Shown here one piece after another: positions 30,662-39,552 of a DNA stretch of 49,216 nucleotides (its first letter is position 1; the number at the start of each line of letters is the position of its first letter). The notes beneath the pieces were generated by a model that saw only the letters and a list, made by a program, of their open reading frames with translations, was not told the origin of the DNA and made no database searches. The translations under genes were made by a program, and so were the position numbers. The stretch spans positions 1 to 49,216 of IMG/VR virus record IMGVR_UViG_3300010379_000009. The stretch is one strand, 5' to 3'. The stretch comes from a virus.

Positions 30662-32325
30662 CACGACACCCTGCCTGCTTCCACGCGCAGGTGCTTCACC
30701 GGCTGCAGAAGCTCCGCAGCCTCCACTCGGTGCGAGATTACCACCACCGGGCGATCCGCCGCGATCTGCCGAATCGCCTCGCACACCGCCGCCACGCCGT
30801 CCGCGTCGAGCGCGTCAAACACCTCGTCCATCCACAACGTACCAGGTTGCGCGCCCGCGGCCGCGGTGGCCACCTCCGCCAACGCCAACAAGATGGCCAC
30901 GTCCAGGCGCCGGCGTTCGCCGCCAGAGCAGCCGTGATACGACTCGCCGCCACCGCACCCGTGCACCTCGATCGAGATGGCGTCGCGCACCGCACCACTG
31001 GCCTGCTCCGTGTACGACTTGAGCTCGAGGCGCATGCCGGACCCGGCGATCTGCCACAGCCACCGCGCCGCCGCCTGCTCGATTCCAGCCAACGCGTCCG
31101 TCAGGATCTTGGCGCGCACCCCCGTGAGCGAGAGCACGCGCTCGCACGCCTCGAGCTCAGCCACCGCGTGCGCGGCATCGAGCACAGCATCCGCCAATTC
31201 CTCGAGCCGCTCGTCCACCGCGCGCGCGTCCACGTCCGCCACCGCCAGCACACTAGAGCAGCGGCTATGCTGCGCCGCGTACGTCTCAGCGTCGCGCATA
31301 TGCAACAGCCACTCGGACCGGCGCGCGGACAGCTCCTCGCGCTCCCCGGACAACTCCACCAGTTCGTGCGCAACCTGCGCCGACTCGTAGTCGGTGGACG
31401 TCTCCGCTTCCAGTGCCTTGGCCGACGCGGCGTTGGCCGCCGCGTGCGCAGCCGCGATACGCTCCTGCGGAAACGGCTGCGCGCACACCGGGCAGTCGCC
31501 GCGCAACAGCTTAGCCAAGTCCGCCGCCGCCGCCCGCGACGCACTCTGCGCGCGCTCGACCAGCGCGGACATCTTGCGATCCTTGTCGCGCAACGCGGCC
31601 ACCACCCGGTCGAGCTTGGCCACACTCTCGTCCAGCTTACTCAACTGCCGCATGCACAACTCGACGCCGTGCTCCGGCTGCTTGAGCCCGACGAGTTCCG
31701 CCTGCGCACGCACGCGGCGCGCCACCATCTCTTCCGCCCGCACGCGCTGCATGTCGCGCTCGCGCTTGGCGTCTTCGTGCGCGCGCGCGGCCACCTTGAG
31801 ATCGACCCGGCAGTTGGCCAGCGCGACGTCAAACCGCTCAAGTCCGAACACCCGCTCTAGCAGCCGCTTGCGGTCGGCGTCCGTCGCCCCGGTGAAGTGC
31901 GCGGCGTCCGCGCTGGACAGCACGTGCGTGCGCCGCCACGTGTCGTGGTCGCCCGCCACCGCCTCGATGGCCGCCTGCATCTTGGTGGGCGTGTCGTGCG
32001 TCAACGGGTCCCACGCGTAACCGTTCGGGCTGGGATCGACCCTGCGCACCATCACGGATAGCGCCGGCTTGTCCTTCTCCGTGCGCTCGCGCGTGACGCA
32101 CACACCTTCCGACCACGCGCTCACCTCGCCAGCCTCACCGCGTCGCCACGGCTTGCGCCCGCGCAAACTCTTGCCCCACACCGCCACCGACACGGCTTCG
32201 ACGAGCGACGACTTGCCGGCGCCGTTGAATCCGGTGACGAGCACCACGCCACGGTCTGGCAACGACACGTCGAACGGTTGTGCGTACGACATGAAACCCC
32301 GCCCCGTGATGCGCCGCACGATCAT
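30661..32325 (-). CDS. Rad50/SbcC-like recombination ATPase
   Basis: Encodes 554 aa. Walker A is GFNGAGKSS near residue 32; long coiled coils flank a zinc-hook CPVC at 278-281; the ABC signature is CSGGERRRLD, Walker B LWMDEVFDALD, and the H-loop VVISHR near the C-terminus. Length is shorter than bacterial SbcC (over 1000 aa) but close to phage gp46-type proteins. With the Mre11-like nuclease at 32701-33828 it would process DNA ends for replication-linked recombination. ATG at 32325 overlaps the previous stop as ATGA. Confidence 0.92.
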   Translation of the reverse strand: MIVRRITGRGFMSYAQPFDVSLPDRGVVLVTGFNGAGKSSLVEAVSVAVWGKSLRGRKPWRRGEAGEVSAWSEGVCVTRERTEKDKPALSVMVRRVDPSPNGYAWDPLTHDTPTKMQAAIEAVAGDHDTWRRTHVLSSADAAHFTGATDADRKRLLERVFGLERFDVALANCRVDLKVAARAHEDAKRERDMQRVRAEEMVARRVRAQAELVGLKQPEHGVELCMRQLSKLDESVAKLDRVVAALRDKDRKMSALVERAQSASRAAAADLAKLLRGDCPVCAQPFPQERIAAAHAAANAASAKALEAETSTDYESAQVAHELVELSGEREELSARRSEWLLHMRDAETYAAQHSRCSSVLAVADVDARAVDERLEELADAVLDAAHAVAELEACERVLSLTGVRAKILTDALAGIEQAAARWLWQIAGSGMRLELKSYTEQASGAVRDAISIEVHGCGGGESYHGCSGGERRRLDVAILLALAEVATAAAGAQPGTLWMDEVFDALDADGVAAVCEAIRQIAADRPVVVISHRVEAAELLQPVKHLRVEAGRVS

Positions 32326-32615
32326 CGCGACGACTCCGCGGCCGGGCGCAAACGTTGCGCGAGCTTGTACAGGATCAGGTACCCCATGAGATCCCACACC
32401 GGGTCCTCCCCCGCGTCCCTGCCGCGCGCGATGCGCGAGAGCTTGTCGTCGATGCGCACCTTGATCTGCTCTAGCGGGTCGGCGCGCGAGAACACGCGCA
32501 TGGGGTCGAGCGCGGAATTCCCGTAGGCTTTGTTCTTCTCGCACAGCATGGTGGCGAGCTCCTCGCACAAGCCGCGGATCTCTTTCTCGAGTGGTGCCTT
32601 GTCATCCGTCGTCAT
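32322..32615 (-). CDS. Nmad1/DUF1599-like protein
   Basis: Encodes 97 aa. The pattern EKNKAYGNSALDPMRVF, then QIKVRIDDKLSRIARG and DLMGYLILYKLAQ, matches the nucleotide-modification-associated domain 1 (DUF1599) family of phages. Family members accompany genes for modified bases or dNTP metabolism; the activity is unknown. An AACGGAG site precedes the ATG at 32615. Confidence 0.75.
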   Translation of the reverse strand: MTTDDKAPLEKEIRGLCEELATMLCEKNKAYGNSALDPMRVFSRADPLEQIKVRIDDKLSRIARGRDAGEDPVWDLMGYLILYKLAQRLRPAAESSR

Positions 32616-32700
32616 GCTCGCTCCGTTGAACTGCGCCTGGCCGCCCGCGGTTGCCCGTCGCACCTTGTTGTGTGAACCCGCGGACGGCCAGACGCACAGA

Positions 32701-33828
32701 CTATATTGCGCGCCGCCCGTCCAAGTACCCGAGTACGCGCTCGAGCACCCGCTCGCGCGCCACCCGCGGCGGCACGTCCATAGCCCCCACGTGCGCACGC
32801 ACGACGTCGCGCCACGCGTCCACGCCGGTGCGCACCGCGGCACCCACCGCCGCCGCCGTGTCCGTGGGCAATGGTTCGGCACACGCACCCGCGAACCCCA
32901 AGCGCTCCGCGTCCTCGCGCACCTGCTTGTCGGCCGCGCCAAGCTGCGACGCCGGCACCAGCCACCGCACGTGCAAGTACTCCGGGTCCACGTGCGTGGC
33001 CGCGTCAAGGTATTGCTCGCGCGCCAAGTCACCCTTCACCGTGAGAAAGCGTGGCCCTGGTATCTCCTCGCGGCGCCAGCAATTGCTCTCTGTGTCATAC
33101 AACACCAGCCCGCCGTAACCCTCCAATCCCGGGTTGTCGTACCCCGTAGGGCACAACGCCCCGCACTGCACCACGCGGTGGTACTGCCCCTGCCACGTCT
33201 TGAAGACGTGCCAATTGCCACACGCTGCGAACGTAATACCGTGCTCATCCATCATTCGCATGAGTGCGCCCACCGGAATCGAGTCCGGCGCACCGCGCAG
33301 GAATTCCGCGGTGGATTCGTCGGACACCCCGGCGTGGAACGCCAGCACGGTGTGCTTCGCGGATGCCAAGCCCATGTCTGCGATCGCCGCGGGTATGGCT
33401 TTACTCGAGTCGCCACGCAGGTACGGCACGAGCAGCAACCGCGCGCCGCCCAGCGACGCCCCGGTGAAGCACACCGGGCGCTCCACCACGATGATCTTGT
33501 CATCGTCGCTGCGCAGCGGACCGAGCGCGTGATCACCCATGGCGTCGCTCGCCATGTCGTGGTTTCCGCGCAGCACGTACACCGTGTTTCGAAACATTCG
33601 CAGCTCCGCCGTGGCAGCCGTGATCACCTGCGGCTCGGGGCGCACCGTGTCGAACAAGTCACCGCACACCACGAACGCGGTAGCACCGGCTTCGTTCGTC
33701 GCGCTCACGGCCCGGTGCAGCGTGCCCAACACGAGCCTGCACCGGGTGTTGATCCCCGACTCGAGCGGACCTGAGTGACGCTTGTGGTTGGCCACGTGCA
33801 CATCCGCGCAAAATGCGATGATCGCCAC
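32701..33828 (-). CDS. Mre11/SbcD-like nuclease
   Basis: Encodes 375 aa from GTG at 33828. Metallophosphoesterase motifs run in order: FCADVHV (Asp9, His11), CGDLFD, RGNHDM, LAFHAGV and GNWH, covering the usual metal ligands. The C-terminal part is helical and would bind the Rad50-like partner encoded downstream. An 85-base gap to the Nmad1-like gene holds no clear gene. Confidence 0.91.
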   Translation of the reverse strand: MAIIAFCADVHVANHKRHSGPLESGINTRCRLVLGTLHRAVSATNEAGATAFVVCGDLFDTVRPEPQVITAATAELRMFRNTVYVLRGNHDMASDAMGDHALGPLRSDDDKIIVVERPVCFTGASLGGARLLLVPYLRGDSSKAIPAAIADMGLASAKHTVLAFHAGVSDESTAEFLRGAPDSIPVGALMRMMDEHGITFAACGNWHVFKTWQGQYHRVVQCGALCPTGYDNPGLEGYGGLVLYDTESNCWRREEIPGPRFLTVKGDLAREQYLDAATHVDPEYLHVRWLVPASQLGAADKQVREDAERLGFAGACAEPLPTDTAAAVGAAVRTGVDAWRDVVRAHVGAMDVPPRVARERVLERVLGYLDGRRAI

Positions 33829-33829
33829 G

Positions 33830-34030
33830 CTACTTTCCCTCTTTGGGATACAGCGCCATCTTCGTGTCCGAATTGAAATCGAACGGCATCGCATCGAATC
33901 GCAGGTTGATCGTCCCGTCCTGCTTGCCACTGGGGAACGCGCGCCCGATCACCACCCAGTGCTCGTCCGTGTCGCCGTTCTTGTCAGTCTCCACCTTCAA
34001 ATATGAGATATCGTAGTACTTGGTTGCCAT
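33830..34030 (-). CDS. Conserved small phage protein
   Basis: Encodes 66 aa starting MATKYYDISYLKVETDKNGD. The order WVVIGRAFPSGKQDGTINLRFDAMPFD is typical of a widely spread small phage protein found near recombination genes, with unknown role (an OB-like fold has been suspected for such sequences, but this is not certain). ATG at 34030 or the adjacent 34033, which overlaps the RecA stop as TGATG. Confidence 0.76.
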   Translation of the reverse strand: MATKYYDISYLKVETDKNGDTDEHWVVIGRAFPSGKQDGTINLRFDAMPFDFNSDTKMALYPKEGK

Positions 34031-35046
34031 CATTCTTGCTCGTCGCCTTTCTTCGCTGCGCCCACCACCGCGGCTGCGCCCGGCCACCCGAGTTTGTGCA
34101 ACGCCTCGGCATGCGCCCTGTGCCCCTTGATCGCCTTGCCCTTGGCGTTACGCCCGGCCAGCACACCCAGCGTCTTGGCGTGCTCCACGGTGCTGTACTC
34201 GTTGTCCCACCCGGTAGCGTAATTGAGCCGCACGCGCGCCTTGCGGTACGGCTCGCTGAACCGCGTCTTGGCGCACATCACAGTAATCACCTTGCCGGTG
34301 TGCCGCATGGTCTTCGAGTCTTTGACCGCCTTGCCGCCGAGTATCTGCAGTCGGTGGCTGGCGTAGAACTTGGTCGCGTTACCGCCGGCCGTCGTCGTGT
34401 TGTCGCCGAACATCACGCCGATGTTCGCCCGCACCTGGTTGAGCAACAGCAGGTGCGCGAGCTTGGGCCCGAGCAACGCCAGGATCTTGGGGAACTCCTC
34501 GGACATGATCAACGGCACGTCCCCCACGCCGCGCTTGCCGGCCACGCGCTCCATGCCGGCCGCCGTCTTACTCGACGCTAGCGAGTCGTACGCGATGAGC
34601 ATGGGGCCCCTGCGCGGGTCGTGGCTGCCCACCACCGTCTTGATCTGCTCGAGCGCCATCTCGAGGTTGCGCGGTTGCAAGAGCAGCAGGTTGCCGAGGT
34701 CCACGCCGAACAGCTCGGCGCGCGCCTCGTCGAACTCGAACTCCGCATCCGTCATCACAGCCGTACCGCCGTCGCGTTGGCACGCCGCGAGCGCCGCGTA
34801 CGCGAGCGACGTCTTGCCGCATCCGTAACTGCCGTACAGCTCACTCACGCGCCCGCACGGCAGCCCGCCGATTGGCTTGCCGCGCACGTCGCCCAGCACG
34901 TAGTAGTCGAGCACCTCGATCCCGGTGGGGATCACGTGCGTCACCTTGCTGTTGTGCGCCGCACCGGCGCCCATGCGCACCGCCGTGTGCTCGCCAAACT
35001 TCTTGCGCAACACCGCAAGCGTGCGATCAAGTACGTCCTTGCCCAT
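34030..35046 (-). CDS. RecA/UvsX-like recombinase
   Basis: Encodes 338 aa. Walker A is LYGSYGCGKTSLAY near residue 72; Walker B LIAYDSLAS; then LLLNQVRANIGVMFG and TTTAGGNATKFYASHRL match the DNA-binding loops of RecA. It catalyses strand exchange for recombination-dependent replication, with the SSB-like and UvsY-like proteins upstream. ATG at 35046, with a GTG just before. Confidence 0.92.
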   Translation of the reverse strand: MGKDVLDRTLAVLRKKFGEHTAVRMGAGAAHNSKVTHVIPTGIEVLDYYVLGDVRGKPIGGLPCGRVSELYGSYGCGKTSLAYAALAACQRDGGTAVMTDAEFEFDEARAELFGVDLGNLLLLQPRNLEMALEQIKTVVGSHDPRRGPMLIAYDSLASSKTAAGMERVAGKRGVGDVPLIMSEEFPKILALLGPKLAHLLLLNQVRANIGVMFGDNTTTAGGNATKFYASHRLQILGGKAVKDSKTMRHTGKVITVMCAKTRFSEPYRKARVRLNYATGWDNEYSTVEHAKTLGVLAGRNAKGKAIKGHRAHAEALHKLGWPGAAAVVGAAKKGDEQE

Positions 35047-35220
35047 CACTCAACCCTTTCGGGGGCCGTCTCTCCGGCCTGCCACGGCGCTTGGCTATTC
35101 GCGTTGCCGTTCGCCCCATTACCCCAGCCAATCAGGACCCGGGCACATTCCACACATTCGCCTGGGAATCACAACGGCCCGTGCACGCGTGCACGGGTTT
35201 TCGGTGCGGGTGATGAATTC
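35047..35220. other. Intergenic region between SSB-like and RecA genes
   Basis: These 174 bases hold no open reading frame of interest. They contain the perfect palindrome at 35178-35197 and, close to the RecA start, an AAAGGG ribosome site. No clear promoter is seen. Low-GC stretches are absent. Confidence 0.6.
35178..35197. terminator. 20-base perfect palindrome, terminator-like
   Basis: The sequence CCCGTGCACGCGTGCACGGG is an exact inverted repeat, 24 bases after the SSB-like stop. On the plus strand it is followed by TTTTC; on the minus strand it is preceded by AAAA and not followed by a T-run. It could stop plus-strand transcription, stabilise the SSB transcript end, or be a protein-binding operator. 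Confidence 0.5.
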
Positions 35221-36024
35221 CTAGTCTTCGTCGTCGGCCACTTTGCCGTCGTACACGCGGTCCGCCGCAGTGCGCCCACTGCCGCCGCCGCGCCGTTCAC
35301 CCGCGGCACCTCGGCGCTGCTCGCGCGCCGGGCGCTCACCGGCCAGCATGGACTCGATCTCCGCCGCGGTGGGCGAGTCGGCGTAGCGGTCCAGGTCGGG
35401 CATCGCCTTGAGCAACTCGGCCAGCTGCGCGTTGTCCGCGCACACCGGGCTCGGCCCCTTGGGGTCGGTGCCCACGTTGTACTTGGTTTCCAAGTCCTTG
35501 CCCGTCTTGGTGATGATCAAGTCGATGCCGCGGATCGGGTCTACGAAGTTGATGTCATCGCGCAGGGCTTGCAACGCCTTGTGGATGGTGGTCTTGAACG
35601 GCCAAGGCTTGACGCCCAACTCGGGCGCGGCGCGCTGCAACACGTTCGCCACCACCTCGCGTTGCGGTGCTAGGTCCTTCGCGATCTCGCGCTCGATCTG
35701 GTTGGCCGATTGCTCCTTGCGGCGCTGCATCGTGCACGCCGGGCACGGCTGCTTGCCGTTGCTGTTCAAGCTCGGGCAATTGAAGATCACCTTGCGCTCG
35801 AGCCCCGGCACTGAAATGAAGTGCTTCCACACCGTGCGCCACGGCCTGGGCGCGTGCGACGCGCTCGCGCGCGCCGGCAGCATGCGCAAAACCGTCTTGC
35901 CCGGCTCGAGCTTCACCACCGCGCTCGACTTGGCGTTGCGCTTGGCCTCGTCGATGTCCTCGTCGAGCGCCTTGAGATCGAAGTCCGCGTAGAGTGCCAG
36001 CGTTGAATCCGTTTCGTTTGCCAT
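35221..36024 (-). CDS. gp32-like single-stranded DNA-binding protein
   Basis: Encodes 267 aa. A zinc site in the order His68, Cys83, Cys94, Cys97 (VWKHFI, FNCPSLN, CPACTM) matches the HCCC site of T4 gp32. The region around residues 30-60 (SAVVKLEPGKTVLRMLP) and the C-terminal acidic tail (KVADDED) complete the family pattern; acidic tails recruit replication partners. An AAAAGG ribosome site precedes ATG at 36024. It likely coats ssDNA in replication and recombination. Confidence 0.9.
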   Translation of the reverse strand: MANETDSTLALYADFDLKALDEDIDEAKRNAKSSAVVKLEPGKTVLRMLPARASASHAPRPWRTVWKHFISVPGLERKVIFNCPSLNSNGKQPCPACTMQRRKEQSANQIEREIAKDLAPQREVVANVLQRAAPELGVKPWPFKTTIHKALQALRDDINFVDPIRGIDLIITKTGKDLETKYNVGTDPKGPSPVCADNAQLAELLKAMPDLDRYADSPTAAEIESMLAGERPAREQRRGAAGERRGGGSGRTAADRVYDGKVADDED

Positions 36025-36047
36025 CGTCTTTTTCCTTTTGCTTTCTG

Positions 36048-36581
36048 CTACTTGTCGTCGTTCCAATTGTTGTCTGTGCCGTGCCCGACGTCGCGTTGCG
36101 CGCTTCGGATGGTGGGGTTGCCGTCCATCTCTTTTCGCACGTGCGCCCCGAGACTGATCAGCATTTCCTTCTTTGCCTCGATGGCGCGCACCACGCCCTG
36201 CACCCTTACCTTCTGCACCTCCGCGTCGATCATTGCAAGACGCGCGTTCACGTATCGCGGGTCGGTCGATATGCACGCTTTGAGCGTGTTTTCCGTTGAC
36301 TTGCTTCCCTCGGCCACAAGGCGCTCGCGCCACTCAATGTGTAGACGCGCCTCGGTGGTGTCGAGTGCCATGTCCGCCTCGAGATACGTGTCTAGCGCGT
36401 CGGCGTAGCGCGAGTTCCACGCGGCGAGGTCAGACGACAGCCGCACATACTCCGGCTGCAACTGCAACGGGTCCACCCCGGTGCTCTCGCGCAGAAACCG
36501 CTGCTCGGCATCCTCCGGCGGTCGGCGCCATCCCATGGCGTCCGCGGTCAAGTCCGCGCCCGGTACCGCGGACTTACTCAC
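36048..36581 (-). CDS. UvsY-like recombination mediator candidate
   Basis: Encodes 177 aa from GTG at 36581 (GTGA overlap). The central 100 residues are helical (ALDTYLEADMALDTTEA, ENTLKACISTDPRYVNARL, AIEAKKEMLISLGAHVRKEM), a pattern seen in phage proteins next to SSB and thought to be UvsY-like recombination mediators. Such proteins load recombinase on SSB-coated DNA. Neighbours (SSB-like, RecA-like) agree. The family link is from memory of the pattern, not a test. Confidence 0.7.
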   Translation of the reverse strand: MSKSAVPGADLTADAMGWRRPPEDAEQRFLRESTGVDPLQLQPEYVRLSSDLAAWNSRYADALDTYLEADMALDTTEARLHIEWRERLVAEGSKSTENTLKACISTDPRYVNARLAMIDAEVQKVRVQGVVRAIEAKKEMLISLGAHVRKEMDGNPTIRSAQRDVGHGTDNNWNDDK

Positions 36582-36703
36582 CACGCCCACCGTAGGTGTG
36601 TGAACGCAATTCCAACACCGCACGCGAGCGCGTGCGTGACGATCAGCACGAACAAGACAAGCACCGGGCTGCTGAACGGTGACACTGGCCTTGAACCATC
36701 CAT
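36578..36703 (-). CDS. Small membrane protein
   Basis: Encodes 41 aa starting MDGSRPVSPFSSP, with a single hydrophobic stretch of about 22 residues (VLVLFVLIVTHALACGVGI). Stop overlaps the next start as GTGA. It lies 17 bases past the DNA polymerase stop. Tiny membrane proteins are common in phages, sometimes as superinfection-exclusion or lysis factors; role unknown. Confidence 0.58.
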   Translation of the reverse strand: MDGSRPVSPFSSPVLVLFVLIVTHALACGVGIAFTHLRWAW

Positions 36704-36720
36704 GCCACTAGATTGCGCGC

Positions 36721-39390
36721 TCACAGCTTGTACTCCTCCATCGCTCCCCACGTCTCGCCGATTTTGAAGTCTACAACGATAGGAACGTTGTAGTTGTGCC
36801 ACCCCGCCATCGTCTCGTACATGGTCTCGGCTGCTTGCGGCACCTGGTCCTTGCGCACCTCGGCGCAAATGCTGTCGTGCACCGTGAGCACGATCTCCGC
36901 GTCGGTGCGCTCAGCGTCAAAGCGCTCCTGGATGACTGGCAAGCTGCGCGTGCAAAAGTGCGCGGCAGACCCTTGGATGGGTGTATTGACCGCGGCGTTG
37001 GTGGCGTTACGCACCAAGCCCTCGGCGTTCTCACCTTGCGCCGCGATGTTGGGCAATGGGCGCCAATTGGCTTGCTCGCCGTCGATGTACACGGGTGCGC
37101 CGCCGTGCTTTTGCGCCAGCGACACCCACCGATCGAACGTGCGCTTGAGCACGCGGAACTCGCCAAACACGGCCTTGACTAACACGTCGGCGTCGGCAAC
37201 CGGAATGCCCAGCTTGCGCGCGATCGTGTACTCAGGCGCGCCAACCTCGTAAGCGATTGTGAAGTTCACGGTTTTCGCGTCGCGTCGGTAGTGCTTGCGC
37301 TGGTCTTTGGTGAGCGCCTCCCAGTCCGTCACGCCCCACACCTTGGGCGCGAAAAGCTTGGCCGTGGACTCGTGAAAGTCGTGGCCGCTCTTGAATAGAG
37401 CGATCATCACCGGGTCCTGCGAGAGCATGGCCGCCACGCGCAACTCGAGCTGCGAAAAGTCCGCCTCGAGCAGCACGTACCCCGGCCGCGCGCAAAAGCA
37501 GTTGCGCGCCATCTTGCCGTAAAGCTCATCCTTCTCGGGCGACGGCTGGTTCTGCAGGTTCGGCGATTGGCTGGAGATGCGGCCACTTCCGGCCCCATCT
37601 GGCAAGTACGTGGTGTGGATGCGGCCGTCCGCCCGGATCGCCGCGCGCAGCCCCTCGGCGTACGTGCCTTGCAACTTGCGCAGGTGCCGGTAGGCGATGA
37701 TGTCTTTGACTATAGGGTGCGACTTCTTGTCGGCCGCGAGCTCGTCGAGCACGGAGCGATCCGTGCTGAACTCCCCACTGCTCGTCTCTTTGTTGGGCTT
37801 GAGCCCGAGGCGCTTGAACAATAGATCGCGCAACTGCGGCGGGCTGTCGTAGTTGATGTCGCCGTACGGTTTGAGCCGCGCGTCCACCTCCGCCACAGCA
37901 CCGCGCAAGTGCAACGCGAACGCGTCGATGGCCACGCGGTTGGCCAGAATGCCGGTGCGCTCGATGCGCGCGAGCGCGCGCATGGCAGGGTGCATCACCT
38001 TGGTCCACGCCCGCGCCAAGTCCGGCCGGTTGGTGAGCGTGGGCAGCAACTCGTCCACCAACAAGTCAGTCGCCAGCGTGTCACGCGCGTTGTACCGGGC
38101 GCGCACCGACGGATTCATGTACCGGTAGGCATACTGGATTGTTTCGGCCGCACCCGAATGAATGAGCTCTAGCACGCGCGCGGGCACGTCCTCGCGCTTG
38201 ACGCCCTTGGGCTCGTACGGTTTACGCGACTTGCCCGACGCGAGCGGCGCGCGGTACGGCTCGTTGGCGAGCTTGGTCAGGTCCGCTTCGATTACCGAAC
38301 GTGTGTCCTCGGCCTCCTGCTTGTGACCGCCCATGCCCACGAGCTCGGCCATCGTCTCGAGCTTGCCGTCCGCGTCGCCGCCGTCGCGCAGCTTGCGCAA
38401 GAGGCGCGTGTCCAAGTGCATGTGCGCCGTCACGTCCACGTGCACGCGCGGGTCGCACCACACGGCCAGCGCGTCGTACTTGAGGTTGTGCCCCGCGAGC
38501 AACTTCGCCCGTAGCAAGTCCACCAACGCCGCGCGCGTCACCGGGTCTTCGATCGCCGCCCAATCCCACGTGTACCCGCAAGCGGCGCCGTGCCCTCGCA
38601 GCGTGATGCAGTCGATCCGGAAATCGCCGTCAAACATCACGCCCGACGTCTCGGTGTCCAGCGTGATGAACTCGTGCGGCACCAGCGCCATCATGGCGGT
38701 GTTGGCGCTCGCCGCGTCGCACACCTGCACCAGCACCTGGTCGCGCTGCGGCGCCTTGGGTACCGGGCACGTGAGCGCCCATTGCAAATCCCCCTCGAAC
38801 TGCCGCGCGTGGAACCGGTTACGCAACGCGGCCGCGGGGTTCATCGTGAAGAACACCGGCACCCAGTCGCCGTCAGGCTTGGCGTCGTCGATCCACCACC
38901 CGAACCCGCGGCGCACCGACATGACGGGCGGGCTGCGCCCGAGCACGGACAGCGCCGCCTTAGCCCCCATGACCACGATGCGCGACGGCTTGGCAGCGCG
39001 AATGGCCGCCGCGGTGTACGGACGGCACGCCTCCACGTGCTTGGGCTTCACCTCCGCCGCCCCGGGGGCGCAGCGCACGGCGTTGCCCATGACCACCGGT
39101 CCGCGCCAATGCTTGGCCATGAGCCCGCGCAGGTACCGCCCGCTGTCGCCCGAGAACGGGCGCCCTACCCGGTCCTCCACCTTGCCGGGCGTCTCGCCAA
39201 TCAGGTACACGCCGCCGTGCACCGCAGTCGACCCAGCTTCGGTGTTCTCGGCCGCGTCGCGCATGCACTTGGTCTGCGCACCTAACGCGTGCAGCTCACA
39301 CCGCTGGCAGTCGCCGTTGAATGGCAGCGGGTCTTCCCACCCGGCCTCCGCTTGCGGCGCCACGGGGTAGAGGGGCAGCGCTGCGCTCAC
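36721..39390 (-). CDS. UDG-DNA polymerase I fusion
   Basis: Encodes 889 aa from GTG at 39390 (GTGA overlap). Residues 1-210 form a family-4-type uracil-DNA glycosylase: CQRC (28-31), GETPGKVED (65-73), NAVRC (Cys107), CRPY (Cys122), i.e. four Cys for an iron-sulfur cluster; the catalytic HPA motif reads NPAA (184-187), losing His. An exonuclease follows: LDTETSG (245-247), NLKYDA, YNARDT. The polymerase has ADFSQLELR (Asp644), the O-helix RRDAKTVNFTIAYE (702-715) and VHDS (837-840), where most family-A enzymes have HDE. Main replicative polymerase; the glycosylase may scan for uracil or a modified base. Confidence 0.93.
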   Translation of the reverse strand: MSAALPLYPVAPQAEAGWEDPLPFNGDCQRCELHALGAQTKCMRDAAENTEAGSTAVHGGVYLIGETPGKVEDRVGRPFSGDSGRYLRGLMAKHWRGPVVMGNAVRCAPGAAEVKPKHVEACRPYTAAAIRAAKPSRIVVMGAKAALSVLGRSPPVMSVRRGFGWWIDDAKPDGDWVPVFFTMNPAAALRNRFHARQFEGDLQWALTCPVPKAPQRDQVLVQVCDAASANTAMMALVPHEFITLDTETSGVMFDGDFRIDCITLRGHGAACGYTWDWAAIEDPVTRAALVDLLRAKLLAGHNLKYDALAVWCDPRVHVDVTAHMHLDTRLLRKLRDGGDADGKLETMAELVGMGGHKQEAEDTRSVIEADLTKLANEPYRAPLASGKSRKPYEPKGVKREDVPARVLELIHSGAAETIQYAYRYMNPSVRARYNARDTLATDLLVDELLPTLTNRPDLARAWTKVMHPAMRALARIERTGILANRVAIDAFALHLRGAVAEVDARLKPYGDINYDSPPQLRDLLFKRLGLKPNKETSSGEFSTDRSVLDELAADKKSHPIVKDIIAYRHLRKLQGTYAEGLRAAIRADGRIHTTYLPDGAGSGRISSQSPNLQNQPSPEKDELYGKMARNCFCARPGYVLLEADFSQLELRVAAMLSQDPVMIALFKSGHDFHESTAKLFAPKVWGVTDWEALTKDQRKHYRRDAKTVNFTIAYEVGAPEYTIARKLGIPVADADVLVKAVFGEFRVLKRTFDRWVSLAQKHGGAPVYIDGEQANWRPLPNIAAQGENAEGLVRNATNAAVNTPIQGSAAHFCTRSLPVIQERFDAERTDAEIVLTVHDSICAEVRKDQVPQAAETMYETMAGWHNYNVPIVVDFKIGETWGAMEEYKL

Positions 39391-39545
39391 CGGTACCCCG
39401 CCGCGACCATGCCCAACACCAGCAGTGAGATCCACCCCAGCGTTCCGTAAAATGCCACGTTCTCACCCCACAAATTGTAGAGCCCCTGCTCCACGAACCC
39501 GGTGGTCACCAAGAACGCAGCCACGGCCAGCAACACGCGCACCAC
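39387..39545 (-). CDS. Small two-segment membrane protein
   Basis: Encodes 52 aa from GTG at 39545: VVRVLLAVAAFLVTTGFVEQ, then a turn with WGENVAFYG, then WISLLVLGMVAAGYR. Two hydrophobic segments cross the membrane. Its stop overlaps the polymerase start as GTGA, so translation is coupled. Unknown role; it mirrors the 41-aa membrane protein on the other side of the polymerase. Confidence 0.62.
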   Translation of the reverse strand: MVRVLLAVAAFLVTTGFVEQGLYNLWGENVAFYGTLGWISLLVLGMVAAGYR

Positions 39546-39552
39546 GGCGGCG

